Positions 23,521-30,711 of a stretch of DNA of 40,302 bases are shown one piece after another. The stretch is from a virus. The notes beneath the pieces were generated by a model. That model did not search any database. It was given only the letters and a program-made list of their open reading frames with translations, and was not told the DNA's origin. The DNA lies in IMG/VR virus record IMGVR_UViG_3300032311_000186, positions 1-40,302 of that record; one strand, 5' to 3'. The first letter of the stretch is position 1; the number at the start of each line of letters is the position of its first letter. The translations under genes were made by a program, and so were the position numbers.

Positions 23521-24840
23521 ATGCCTGATGTAGTAGAGACATCAAGTGATGTCGTTACAGATACAACGCATGGTTTATGTGGTGTATGTAATGACATATT
23601 TGTAGAGCCAGATGAGACATCACTAAGCACTGATGTCTGGAATTATAGATACTCAAAGGTAGAAATATCTGCAAGAATATCTCCTGACAATGACTGCCTT
23701 GAAATAATCTATGGTCATAAAAGATGTGGCCAACAATGCGATGAATGTAATCGCTATTTCTTAGGTAGTCGTTGGGGTGGTTGGGCTAGAAACAATCTAC
23801 CTAAAGTAAAGATGGAGTATATTCATGGCAGAATATATTGCCCTGGATGTACAGAACTATGGCAAGAAACAAATCCAGATTATGTATCATGTGATGAATG
23901 TAATCAAATGTTTGGTGACGCAGACGATTTATACTGGTCTGAGTTACATAATGATAGCAGGTGCCGTGATTGTTACAACAGTGAAATAGAGTGTGATGAT
24001 TGTGGTGATTGTTTTGGTGAAGAGGACGGTCATAGTTGTGATAGTCGCACTAGAAACTACAGCGAGTATGTGCATAGCTGGAGTTATAAACCTGACCCTA
24101 GATTTTGGGGTGAAGGCAAGTACTACCTTGGCTTTGAGTTAGAGGTAGAAGATACTAATGACAACTATGCAATAGGTGCTGAACTAGCACATAATACTCT
24201 GAATCCAGTGCGTAATCGCAAGTATCGTGGCTATCTTAAAGGTGATGGTTCATTAGCAAATGGCTTTGAGATTGTTACTCATCCACATACACTTGAAGAG
24301 TATCAAAAGAACTTCCCTTGGACTATTCTAACTGAACTTAAGAAGTTAAGATTCAGGTCTTGGAACACTAGTACTTGTGGATTGCACGTACATGTAAGTC
24401 GTACTGCATTCGATAACGATGACCATCAGATTAGATTCATCAAACTAATCTACGATAATGAACGCCAAGTACAAAGGATTGCTGGTCGTAGTTCTAACTA
24501 TGCTAGCTTCTCTGACGCAGGTAAGATTATTCCAAAGGTTAAATACAAGAACCAATCAAACGGTAGGTATGCTGCCGTTAATGTTGAACCAGATAATACA
24601 TTAGAAGTTCGTGTGTTTAAGGGTTCATTACATATACCTAGAATATTATCTGGCTTGGAGTTTGTTCAATCAGTAGTTGAATATACTCGTGAGCTTAAGA
24701 TAATCCCCAAAGATAAACCATTCTCTTGGGTAAAGTATGTAGGTTACATCGGTTCTAATACCGATAAGTATCCTAATTTGTTTGAGACAATCAATCGTTC
24801 ATTCAATAGCGATTCACACAATGAGAGTAGAGAGGACTAA
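23521..24840 (+). CDS. Zinc-ribbon/amidoligase fusion protein
   Basis: A 439-aa protein with two parts. Residues 18-175 hold a string of CxxC pairs (CGVC, CDEC, CPGC, CDEC, CRDC, CDDC), a zinc-ribbon array. Residues about 200-400 match the amidoligase (glutamine-synthetase-like COOH-NH2 ligase) pattern: YYLGFELEVEDT (202-213, metal-binding acidic residues), LKGDGSLANGFEIVTHPHT (239-257), and STCGLHVHVSRTAF (284-297, the paired His). Family enzymes form amide or peptide bonds using ATP. The next gene encodes a class II glutamine amidotransferase, which would supply ammonia; such pairs are known in bacterial and phage operons. Substrate unknown. AAAGGGA precedes the ATG. Confidence 0.8.
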   Translation: MPDVVETSSDVVTDTTHGLCGVCNDIFVEPDETSLSTDVWNYRYSKVEISARISPDNDCLEIIYGHKRCGQQCDECNRYFLGSRWGGWARNNLPKVKMEYIHGRIYCPGCTELWQETNPDYVSCDECNQMFGDADDLYWSELHNDSRCRDCYNSEIECDDCGDCFGEEDGHSCDSRTRNYSEYVHSWSYKPDPRFWGEGKYYLGFELEVEDTNDNYAIGAELAHNTLNPVRNRKYRGYLKGDGSLANGFEIVTHPHTLEEYQKNFPWTILTELKKLRFRSWNTSTCGLHVHVSRTAFDNDDHQIRFIKLIYDNERQVQRIAGRSSNYASFSDAGKIIPKVKYKNQSNGRYAAVNVEPDNTLEVRVFKGSLHIPRILSGLEFVQSVVEYTRELKIIPKDKPFSWVKYVGYIGSNTDKYPNLFETINRSFNSDSHNESRED

Positions 24841-24842
24841 TC

Positions 24843-25739
24843 ATGTGTATGTTATGCGTACTACCACCAGGAGTTACTCCATCAAGAGATAAGTTGGAAA
24901 ACTCTGCATTAAATAATCCACATGGCTTTGGCTTTGCCATTGCCGTACCTAGTGAGAACAGAATCATAGTAGAGAAAAGCATGGACGCAGATGAATCTAT
25001 CAATAGGTTCTTAGCACAGCGTGCTATCTATCAAGATGGCTATGCTATGTGGCATGCCCGGTTCGCTACCCATGGTTCTCGTACGCTAGAGAATTGCCAC
25101 CCATTTGCAGTAGGTCATGATGACCGTACCTATCTTGGACATAATGGTATCTTATCTATTGAGATACCAGATAAAGATGACCGCAGTGATACTAAAGTAT
25201 TTGCTGAGGAGTTATTGCCTAGACTAGGCGGAGTTACCGCACTAGATGATGACTACATCTGGAATATGCTACAAGATTATACATCTGGTTCAAAGGTATG
25301 TGTCATCACCGTTGACCCTGCTGCTAAGCACCCTATGTACTTACTTAATGCTGACTCAGGTAAAGAAGACGAGTCGGGTGTATGGTGGTCTAACGATACA
25401 TGTAACTTGGGTTACTCTAGCTATGCTGCATCAAATGTTACTAACCGGTACGCTGGTTGGTACAATGATTACGATGATGAGTATGCTTGGGCTGGATACA
25501 ATAAGTTAGCCAAAGACACAGTCAAGCAAGAGAAAGTACCTAATGATTTAGAAGTGCAACAATGTACTCACTGCAGTGAATGGGTATCAGAGTCTGACCT
25601 ATGGGAAAGTATGGGCACATGTGTTTGGTGTGGCTCCTGCTTTGATTGCGAGAACGTTGCTGAACTATGTCAGTGTGGGTACCCGAATGGGCGGGTAGGA
25701 CACACAAAGAAACTAGAACAGGACGCTATCCCGTTCTAG
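24843..25739 (+). CDS. Class II glutamine amidotransferase with C-terminal zinc ribbon
   Basis: A 298-aa protein whose Cys2 (MCMLCV) becomes the N-terminal nucleophile after Met removal, as in GATase class II (YafJ/GlxB-like). Supporting residues: NPHGFGFAIA (25-34), MWHARFATHGSRTLENCHPF (69-88), and YLGHNGIL (97-104), the substrate loop and Asn-Gly oxyanion region. The last 65 residues carry zinc-ribbon pairs (CTHC, CVWC, CFDC, CQCG) similar to the ribbons of the neighbouring amidoligase. It starts two bases after that gene ends. Expected reaction: glutamine hydrolysis delivering ammonia to the amidoligase. Confidence 0.85.
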   Translation: MCMLCVLPPGVTPSRDKLENSALNNPHGFGFAIAVPSENRIIVEKSMDADESINRFLAQRAIYQDGYAMWHARFATHGSRTLENCHPFAVGHDDRTYLGHNGILSIEIPDKDDRSDTKVFAEELLPRLGGVTALDDDYIWNMLQDYTSGSKVCVITVDPAAKHPMYLLNADSGKEDESGVWWSNDTCNLGYSSYAASNVTNRYAGWYNDYDDEYAWAGYNKLAKDTVKQEKVPNDLEVQQCTHCSEWVSESDLWESMGTCVWCGSCFDCENVAELCQCGYPNGRVGHTKKLEQDAIPF

Positions 25740-25794
25740 TGGTACACTAATAAGGCACTAGTTTAGTTCATTTTCTAGTGTCCTTTCCATGGTG

Positions 25795-25844
25795 TATAAT
25801 GTATAGGCTGGGCTAGGCTTTCTCTACTTTCTCCTAGTTCAGCC
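25795..25844 (+). promoter_or_regulatory. TATAAT promoter element and leader hairpin
   Basis: A perfect TATAAT (25795-25800) follows the amidotransferase gene; no good -35 is visible 17 bases upstream. A transcript starting near 25807 would begin with a hairpin: GGCTGGGCTAG (25806-25816) pairs with CTAGTTCAGCC (25834-25844), eleven pairs including two G-T, with a pyrimidine-rich loop. The ribosome site AAGGAG (25851-25856) follows. This probably starts the replication block. Confidence 0.5.
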
Positions 25845-25860
25845 CTTACTAAGGAGTCCA

Positions 25861-26049
25861 ATGATTAAGATTGATGACCACGATTTACCTATTCACGTTT
25901 CATACTCATCACTTACTGAGTGGTTGTCATGCGGATGGAAATATTATTTAAGCAGAGTGCAAAAAATTGCAGAGCTACCAGCATGGTGGTTCTATGGAGG
26001 TTCAGCCGTACACAAAGCGACTGAGGAATGGGATAGGTTAAACCCTTGA
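25861..26049 (+). CDS. N-terminal piece of a Cas4/RecB-like nuclease
   Basis: Only 62 aa: HVSYSSLTEWLSCGWKYYLS (12-31) and PAWWFYGGSAVHKATEEWDR (40-59), ending NP before a TGA. These are the opening elements of the Cas4/AddB-type PD-(D/E)XK family: the first iron-sulfur Cys (Cys24) and the G-x-x-x-H-x-x-x-E motif with His51. Everything else that the enzyme needs is in the gene at 26189-26818, separated by a 139-base insertion. AAGGAG lies four bases before the ATG. It is either half of a two-chain enzyme or a disrupted gene; the intact coupled junctions favour the first. Confidence 0.78.
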   Translation: MIKIDDHDLPIHVSYSSLTEWLSCGWKYYLSRVQKIAELPAWWFYGGSAVHKATEEWDRLNP

Positions 26050-26192
26050 GATTAAGGATTCGTAATCCATTTTATTTTGTAGAGAGAAACAAAGACAGTC
26101 TAGTGGAAGTTGTATGTTATAGATGTGGTTGCATATACCATGTTAGCTATGGAAACATAAGAGTAACTAACTATTGTACGGTATGTAAATGA
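26046..26192 (+). CDS. Zinc-ribbon mini-protein inserted in the nuclease gene
   Basis: The TTG start at 26046 overlaps the previous TGA (TTGA), and the TGA at 26190 overlaps the next ATG (ATGA). The 48-aa product reads LRLRIRNPFYFVERNKDSLV, EVVCYRCGCIYHVSYGNIRV, TNYCTVCK: CYRC and CTVC pairs of a zinc ribbon. The frame is closed and tightly fitted between both nuclease halves. It could be an acquired gene, or a domain that brings the two chains together. The TTG has no clear ribosome site, so coupled translation is assumed. Confidence 0.6.
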   Translation: MRLRIRNPFYFVERNKDSLVEVVCYRCGCIYHVSYGNIRVTNYCTVCK

Positions 26193-26818
26193 ATCTAATA
26201 GAGCATTGGAATACATGGTGGCAGGCTACTGCTAATGAAAGAGAAGAATATAATTTAAGCGACACATCCAATTGGCGCATGGCTGCAATGAAGTCACGCA
26301 ATCCAGAGGATGGAGATTGGTGGTATGCGAATGGATATAAATTCCTAGAGAACTGGGTTCAATGGCGTGAGGAAAATACCCACATGTCTATCGCTAAGCT
26401 GGACGACGGGACATTGGCAATCGAATTAGAAATGGCACCGGTCATTAATGGTGTGACGGTTAAAATGGCAATCGACCGTGTGTTCTATGATAGTTTCAAT
26501 AAAGAGTATGTAATTGTAGATTTAAAAACAGGTAAGACTACACCGCATAGTTCATTACAGTTAGCCTTTTATGCATATGGAATTCGTAAACAGTTTGGTT
26601 TAAACATAACCAAGGGTTACTACTGGATGGCACGTAAGGGAGAATTATCTCCACCGCACGACCTTGCTGGTCTGGATGACAGCAAGGTCGAGACGTTGGT
26701 AGATATGTTTGACAAGGCAAGGAAGTCTGGTATATTTTTACCTAACTTCGACCATTGCATAATGTGTGGATATACTGCACAATGTCAGTGGTATACACCA
26801 AAGGAGAAGCATGAGTAG
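26189..26818 (+). CDS. Catalytic piece of a Cas4/RecB-like nuclease
   Basis: A 209-aa protein with the nuclease core: MAIDRVFYDSFNKEYVIVDL (93-112) gives Asp96 and Asp111, and DLKTGK adds Lys113; SSLQLAFYAYGIRK (121-134) is the Q-x-x-x-Y motif. Three Cys at 190, 193 and 199 (CIMCGYTAQC) would complete a 4Fe-4S cluster with Cys24 of the upstream piece. It lacks the N-terminal His motif, so activity should need both chains. Likely role: end-processing in replication or recombination. It overlaps the next gene by eight bases. Confidence 0.82.
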   Translation: MNLIEHWNTWWQATANEREEYNLSDTSNWRMAAMKSRNPEDGDWWYANGYKFLENWVQWREENTHMSIAKLDDGTLAIELEMAPVINGVTVKMAIDRVFYDSFNKEYVIVDLKTGKTTPHSSLQLAFYAYGIRKQFGLNITKGYYWMARKGELSPPHDLAGLDDSKVETLVDMFDKARKSGIFLPNFDHCIMCGYTAQCQWYTPKEKHE

Positions 26819-27248
26819 TACGGAAGCACCAATCAGTATCAACATAAGAACTGCATCAGGTACGCAGTTAACAGTACGTGCTAACACAGGTGAGGAACTA
26901 GACCAATTAGTTGCTACATCATTAGCAAGTATTCAATCTGCTATAACAGAACTAGAAGTTATAGCTAAGCCATCTCAAGCTCCAGGTGCTATTGCATACG
27001 CTAAGCAAGCGTTCAATGCACAGGAGATACCGCCTTTTAACCAAGCCCCTCCAACGCAATCGTTAGGTGGGGGGCGCACATGTCCTCACGGTAAGATGAC
27101 TGCACTCCAAGGCCCAAGCAAGGATGGTGGTATCTATAAGGGATACTTCTGCCCATCTGCTAGAGGTGCACTAGACAAATGTAAGACTATCTATGTACTT
27201 AAACATGAGCCAGAATGGAATACATTCTTAGCCGATAAAATCAAATAA
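26811..27248 (+). CDS. Early protein with C-terminal zinc motif (145 aa)
   Basis: The start at ATG 26811 has AAGGAG upstream and overlaps the nuclease end. The N-terminal part (SISINIRTASGTQLTVRANT) is beta-like, followed by a helix (QLVATSLASIQSAITELEVI), a Pro/Gln linker and a C-terminal region RTCPHGKMTALQGPSKDGGI then GYFCPSARGALDKCKTIYV, whose spaced Cys/His suggest zinc binding. It may be a DNA-binding partner of the nuclease, judged from position only. Confidence 0.55.
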   Translation: MSSTEAPISINIRTASGTQLTVRANTGEELDQLVATSLASIQSAITELEVIAKPSQAPGAIAYAKQAFNAQEIPPFNQAPPTQSLGGGRTCPHGKMTALQGPSKDGGIYKGYFCPSARGALDKCKTIYVLKHEPEWNTFLADKIK

Positions 27249-27250
27249 CA

Positions 27251-27433
27251 ATGGGGGAAGTAATACCTTTTCCTGAGGCACCACAACTATCTGAATGTTG
27301 TAATGCTTCTATAATATGGGACGAATGTGATATACATTATGATACCGATATAGAATGTGAAGCAAGTACATGTGAAGAATGTGGCACACAACTAGAAACA
27401 GATTGTGGGATAAGTGAAGACACTACGACGTAG
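27251..27433 (+). CDS. Small acidic Cys-rich protein (60 aa)
   Basis: Begins two bases after the previous stop. MGEVIPFPEAPQLSECCNAS, IIWDECDIHYDTDIECEAST, CEECGTQLETDC: many Cys and acidic residues and a CEEC pair, zinc-ribbon-like. The last 20 bases overlap the ATPase start. Unknown function. Confidence 0.55.
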   Translation: MGEVIPFPEAPQLSECCNASIIWDECDIHYDTDIECEASTCEECGTQLETDCGISEDTTT

Positions 27434-28235
27434 CGTACGTAAATCAGAAGTAGGAGGGGAGCCTTTACCGGCTCCCTTTCAAGCCTTTGAACGTGCCGGT
27501 ATGATACTTAGACGTGCAGAGGTTACGGTAATTGCTGGCACTCCTGGTGCTGGTAAGAGTTCTATTGCATTACATATAGCTGCAAGATTAAAACAACCGA
27601 CATTATATTTTTCAGCTGATACTAATGCACATACCATGGCTATGCGATTGATTGCTATGTCAGGCAAGATGACTCAACAGCAAGCGGAGAATCTATTAAA
27701 ACATAATCCAGATACTGCTGAGTCTATCCTCGCTAACAACAATCATTTGTATTGGTCATTTGAACCTAGCCCTACACTTAAAGATTTAGATGAAGAGGTT
27801 GCTGCATTCGAGACTATGTGGGGTAGAAGTCCTACCCTTATAGTTGTTGATAACTTAATGGATATCTCTATGGATGGACATGAAGAGTTCTCTGGTATGC
27901 GAGCAGCAATGAAAGAACTTAAGTACTTAGCAAGGGATACCAATGCATGTGTGTTGGTACTGCACCATACTAAAGAAGGATACGAGGGTAGACCATGTCA
28001 ACCACGTTCATCTCTACAAGGTATGGTTAATCAAATACCTGCAATGGTATTAACAGTTGGTCAACAGCTAATGCATGAGGGTAAAGATACATACTTATGT
28101 GTAGCACCAGTAAAGAATCGTTATGGTAAAGCTGACCAAACTGGTAACACATACGTTACCTTGAGTTTTGAACCAGGCTCTATGTATTTAGAAGACACAT
28201 ATAAAGATTATCAACAAGTAGAAATGCCAGTATGA
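27414..28235 (+). CDS. RecA/DnaB-like replicative ATPase
   Basis: A 273-aa protein started by GTG 27414. Walker A is AGTPGAGKSS (41-50), and Walker B is TLIVVDNLMD (141-150). CVLVLHHTKEGYEG contains the His of DnaB/RecA-like sensors, followed by RSSLQGMVNQIP, probably the DNA-binding loop. It is shorter than full DnaB helicases and lacks the N-terminal domain, which matches the AAA_25/RepA-type family. Together with the primase genes downstream it probably forms the replication unwinding machinery. Coupled to the resolvase-like gene by ATGA. Confidence 0.85.
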   Translation: MKTLRRSVRKSEVGGEPLPAPFQAFERAGMILRRAEVTVIAGTPGAGKSSIALHIAARLKQPTLYFSADTNAHTMAMRLIAMSGKMTQQQAENLLKHNPDTAESILANNNHLYWSFEPSPTLKDLDEEVAAFETMWGRSPTLIVVDNLMDISMDGHEEFSGMRAAMKELKYLARDTNACVLVLHHTKEGYEGRPCQPRSSLQGMVNQIPAMVLTVGQQLMHEGKDTYLCVAPVKNRYGKADQTGNTYVTLSFEPGSMYLEDTYKDYQQVEMPV

Positions 28236-28588
28236 GTTCAGCCTCTAAGGCTAAAGGTAGCCAAGCAGAACGTGATGTAGTAAAGTATCTTAAAGAATGG
28301 TTCCCTTATGTAGACCGTCGCTTAGCTGGTGCAACACTAGATAAGGGCGATATATCTGGCATACCTGGAGTCACAATAGAGATTAAAAACCACGCCAAGA
28401 TGGACTTGGCGGGGTGGGTAGAAGAATTATTAGTCGAGATGGCTAATGATAAAGCTTGGACAGGTGTAGTGGTACACAAGCGGAAAGGCAAGGGGAATCC
28501 ATCCGATTGGTACGCCACTATGCCCGTTCAAGTATGGATAGATTTACTAAGGAAGGTTACTGATGGAAGAGAAACACAAGGTAAGTGA
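28232..28588 (+). CDS. Holliday-junction-resolvase-like nuclease
   Basis: A 118-aa protein with the Hjc-type PD-(D/E)XK pattern: KGSQAERDVVKYLKEWFP (8-25, first Glu13), KGDISGIPGVTIEIKNHAKM (38-57) with Asp40, Glu50 and Lys52. The size matches single-domain resolvases. Expected to cut branched DNA during replication or packaging. It overlaps the ATPase by ATGA and the primase by 26 bases. Confidence 0.8.
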   Translation: MSSASKAKGSQAERDVVKYLKEWFPYVDRRLAGATLDKGDISGIPGVTIEIKNHAKMDLAGWVEELLVEMANDKAWTGVVVHKRKGKGNPSDWYATMPVQVWIDLLRKVTDGRETQGK

Positions 28589-28925
28589 TTACTTAGCTTA
28601 TCTAGGCGCCAGCCTGCCGTCAGATGGGCATGGCTGGCGTAAGATGAGATGTCCTTTTCATGATGATAGGACTGCATCATCTGCAATTAACTTTGAACTT
28701 AACAAATTTAAATGTCATGGTTGCGGTGTTGCTGGAGACATATATGATTTAATAAAAGAAAAGAGAGGCGGTACATTAAGTGAGGCTATCGAATTCGCAC
28801 AGACAATTTCTACTTCGGGCAACCCAACAGTACGCTTCTCAAATAGAGGTAGCAAAAGACTATCTACTAACCCGACATCTCTCGGTAGAAGAGGCACAAA
28901 CATTTCATCTAGGGGTAGTAGTTGA
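28563..28925 (+). CDS. Primase zinc-binding domain
   Basis: A 120-aa protein whose first 80 residues match the DnaG zinc domain: VSDYLAYLGASLPSDGHGWR, then KMRCPFHDDRTASSAINFEL and NKFKCHGCGVAGDIYDLIKE, giving Cys30, His33, Cys51 and Cys54 (CHC2 type). It continues EAIEFAQTI and then becomes Ser/Arg-rich and unlike primase, while the primase pattern resumes in the +1 frame. A frameshift (programmed or error) would fuse it to the TOPRIM gene; as separate chains they would act in trans. Starts inside the resolvase gene. Confidence 0.82.
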   Translation: MEEKHKVSDYLAYLGASLPSDGHGWRKMRCPFHDDRTASSAINFELNKFKCHGCGVAGDIYDLIKEKRGGTLSEAIEFAQTISTSGNPTVRFSNRGSKRLSTNPTSLGRRGTNISSRGSS

Positions 28926-29409
28926 CCCTATGCCCGGGCATGAGGGCTTTAAGAATAGATTAGCTATACCTTACATAACACCTAGCGGTGTAGTTGACAT
29001 TCGTTTCCGTGCAATGGGAGATATAGACCCTAAGTACATGGGAATGGTAGGCGCAAAGACAACCATGTTTAATACACCAGCATGCTTTGTGCAATCTAAA
29101 TACATATGTGTAACCGAAGGAGAGTTTGACTGCATCATGATGTCAGTTAAAACTAATCACCCTACGGTAGGTATTCCAGGTGCTAACAACTGGAAGCCAC
29201 ACTACTCACGCATACTAGATGACTTCGATATGGTTATCATATTAACTGATGGAGATACAGCAGGTGCAGAGTTTGGCAAGAAGATAACAAGAGAGTTACC
29301 TAACGCAAATGTTATTGCAATGCCAGAAGGTGAAGACGTAAATAGCGTGTTCATTAAACTAGGAAAGGAATGGATAGATGAACGAGTCAGAAATTGTATT
29401 GCTTCTTGA
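28780..29409 (+). CDS. Primase TOPRIM catalytic domain
   Basis: A 209-aa product if started at GTG 28780, overlapping the zinc-domain frame by 146 bases in the +1 phase. Homology-like text starts around ASQIEVAKDYLLTRHLSVEE (19-38), then FKNRLAIPYITPSG and VDIRFRA, the RNA polymerase subdomain of primase. TOPRIM residues follow: ICVTEGEFDCIMM (109-121) with catalytic Glu113, and MVIILTDGDTAG (151-162) with the Asp pair. No helicase domain. GAGGCGG lies eight bases upstream of the GTG, so independent translation is possible. Confidence 0.82.
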   Translation: MRLSNSHRQFLLRATQQYASQIEVAKDYLLTRHLSVEEAQTFHLGVVVDPMPGHEGFKNRLAIPYITPSGVVDIRFRAMGDIDPKYMGMVGAKTTMFNTPACFVQSKYICVTEGEFDCIMMSVKTNHPTVGIPGANNWKPHYSRILDDFDMVIILTDGDTAGAEFGKKITRELPNANVIAMPEGEDVNSVFIKLGKEWIDERVRNCIAS

Positions 29410-29692
29410 TGAAAGTATATGGAGTCATGTTGAACATATGAACAAGTCGGTTGGCATACAGCTAACAGAGGATAAAGCTTTAGATATATTGGGTGCCTTG
29501 TACGATATCTACCATACTAACAAGGAAGATAAAGAACAAGCACAAGAATTGCTAATAGGTTTAGCAGCACTATTAGTAGCCGCTCCATTGGGTCAAGCCG
29601 ATAGAGTATGGGAAGAGCTAATGGTTCATGAGGGTATGAGAAACTTCGAGCTAAGTATGGAGGATTTACTTAATGGAAAACATGGAGCATAA
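29378..29692 (+). CDS. Early helical protein, unknown (104 aa)
   Basis: ATG 29378 overlaps the primase end. A soluble helical protein: MNESEIVLLLDESIWSHVEH, DKALDILGALYDIYHTNKED, then a hydrophobic helix IGLAALLVAAPLGQADRVW that might be amphipathic. Net acidic. No recognised motif; its position suggests a replication or nucleotide role. Confidence 0.55.
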   Translation: MNESEIVLLLDESIWSHVEHMNKSVGIQLTEDKALDILGALYDIYHTNKEDKEQAQELLIGLAALLVAAPLGQADRVWEELMVHEGMRNFELSMEDLLNGKHGA

Positions 29693-30089
29693 TATAGATG
29701 TCATCATCGCAGACCTCAAGAATTTACTACTTAAGAAGCAACACGATTACGGTCCGCTCAACATATCTAACGCACCCGGTGGTCCTATCAATGGACTACG
29801 AGTACGAATGTATGACAAACTCGCAAGGATTAACAACCTTTACGAGAAGGGTGGCGACACGCCGAACTACGAATCCATCGCTGATTCCTTCATGGACTTA
29901 GCAAACTATGCCATAATAGGACTATTAGTTCAAAACGGACAATGGGAAGGCTTGCCTAATGGCAACACATCAACGCCGAATAGTAGTATTGAGCGACCTG
30001 CAGATACCTTATCAAGACGACAAGAGTGTCAATGCAGTAATGAAGTTCATCAAATGGTACAAGCCCCACGAATTGTGGTGCGTGGGTGA
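29673..30089 (+). CDS. MazG/DUF1599-like nucleotide-metabolism protein
   Basis: A 138-aa protein with GGAGG upstream. The first 90 residues show a MazG-like all-alpha pattern: LLLKKQHDYGPLNIS (18-32), RVRMYDKLARINNLYEKGG, then IADSFMDLANYAIIGLL, the helices with metal-binding Asp/Glu that occur in phage NTP pyrophosphohydrolase-like proteins (DUF1599, cited from memory). The last 45 residues (TSTPNSSIERPADTLSRRQE) look non-globular and overlap the phosphoesterase gene by 131 bases, so this tail may be a read-through after loss of an earlier stop. Confidence 0.65.
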   Translation: MENMEHNIDVIIADLKNLLLKKQHDYGPLNISNAPGGPINGLRVRMYDKLARINNLYEKGGDTPNYESIADSFMDLANYAIIGLLVQNGQWEGLPNGNTSTPNSSIERPADTLSRRQECQCSNEVHQMVQAPRIVVRG

Positions 30090-30711
30090 TGAGCTAGACG
30101 CACCCGAACCTTCGCGTTGGAATAAGGGTATGGCTGGTGAGTACGCACCAACCTTACAAGATTCAATTGATTTAACGTACAACATAATGGCAGACTTTAG
30201 AGCAGCACTCGGTAGAAATAAACCGTTTGTTATTCAAAGGTCTAATCATACGGATAGAATACAGACTTACATTAGAAAATATGCCCCGGCATTCGGCTCT
30301 CTTGATACTCTCAAGATAGAAGAATTGCTGGGGTATCATTCTTTAAACATACAATACCTGCACAAATTTAAAGAACTTCTACCAGGCTGGGTAATGGCAC
30401 ACGGTGATGAAGGCAGGTCAATACAGACTCCTGGAAGTACAGCCATGTCATTAGCTAGCAAGCTAGGTAAAAGTGTCGTATGCGGGCACACGCACAAACT
30501 TGGACTACAACATCAGACTACTGGACTATACGGTAAAACCAAAACTATTTATGGTATGGAAGTCGGTCACCTTATGGATATGAATAAGGCAAGTTACTTA
30601 ACTTCTGGCGTAGCTAACTGGCAACAGGGCATAGGCATCCTAGTAGAAAAGAATCGTAAAGTAATTCCCTACACCGTACCTATTATCGATGGAGATATTA
30701 AGCTTCCGTGA
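29959..30711 (+). CDS. Metallophosphoesterase
   Basis: A 250-aa calcineurin-like phosphoesterase. Motifs in order: IVVLSDLQIPY (8-18, Asp13 with Gln15 where His is usual), WCVGDELDAP (40-49, G-D), QRSNHTDR (93-100, the N-H pair), MAHGDEG (146-152) and CGHTHK (175-180). GGGAAGG is eight bases before ATG 29959. Similar phage enzymes may act in nucleotide recycling or as 2',3'-phosphatases/nucleases; the substrate is unknown. It overlaps the MazG-like gene by 131 bases in another frame and the sigma-like gene by GTGA-type coupling. Confidence 0.85.
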   Translation: MATHQRRIVVLSDLQIPYQDDKSVNAVMKFIKWYKPHELWCVGDELDAPEPSRWNKGMAGEYAPTLQDSIDLTYNIMADFRAALGRNKPFVIQRSNHTDRIQTYIRKYAPAFGSLDTLKIEELLGYHSLNIQYLHKFKELLPGWVMAHGDEGRSIQTPGSTAMSLASKLGKSVVCGHTHKLGLQHQTTGLYGKTKTIYGMEVGHLMDMNKASYLTSGVANWQQGIGILVEKNRKVIPYTVPIIDGDIKLP

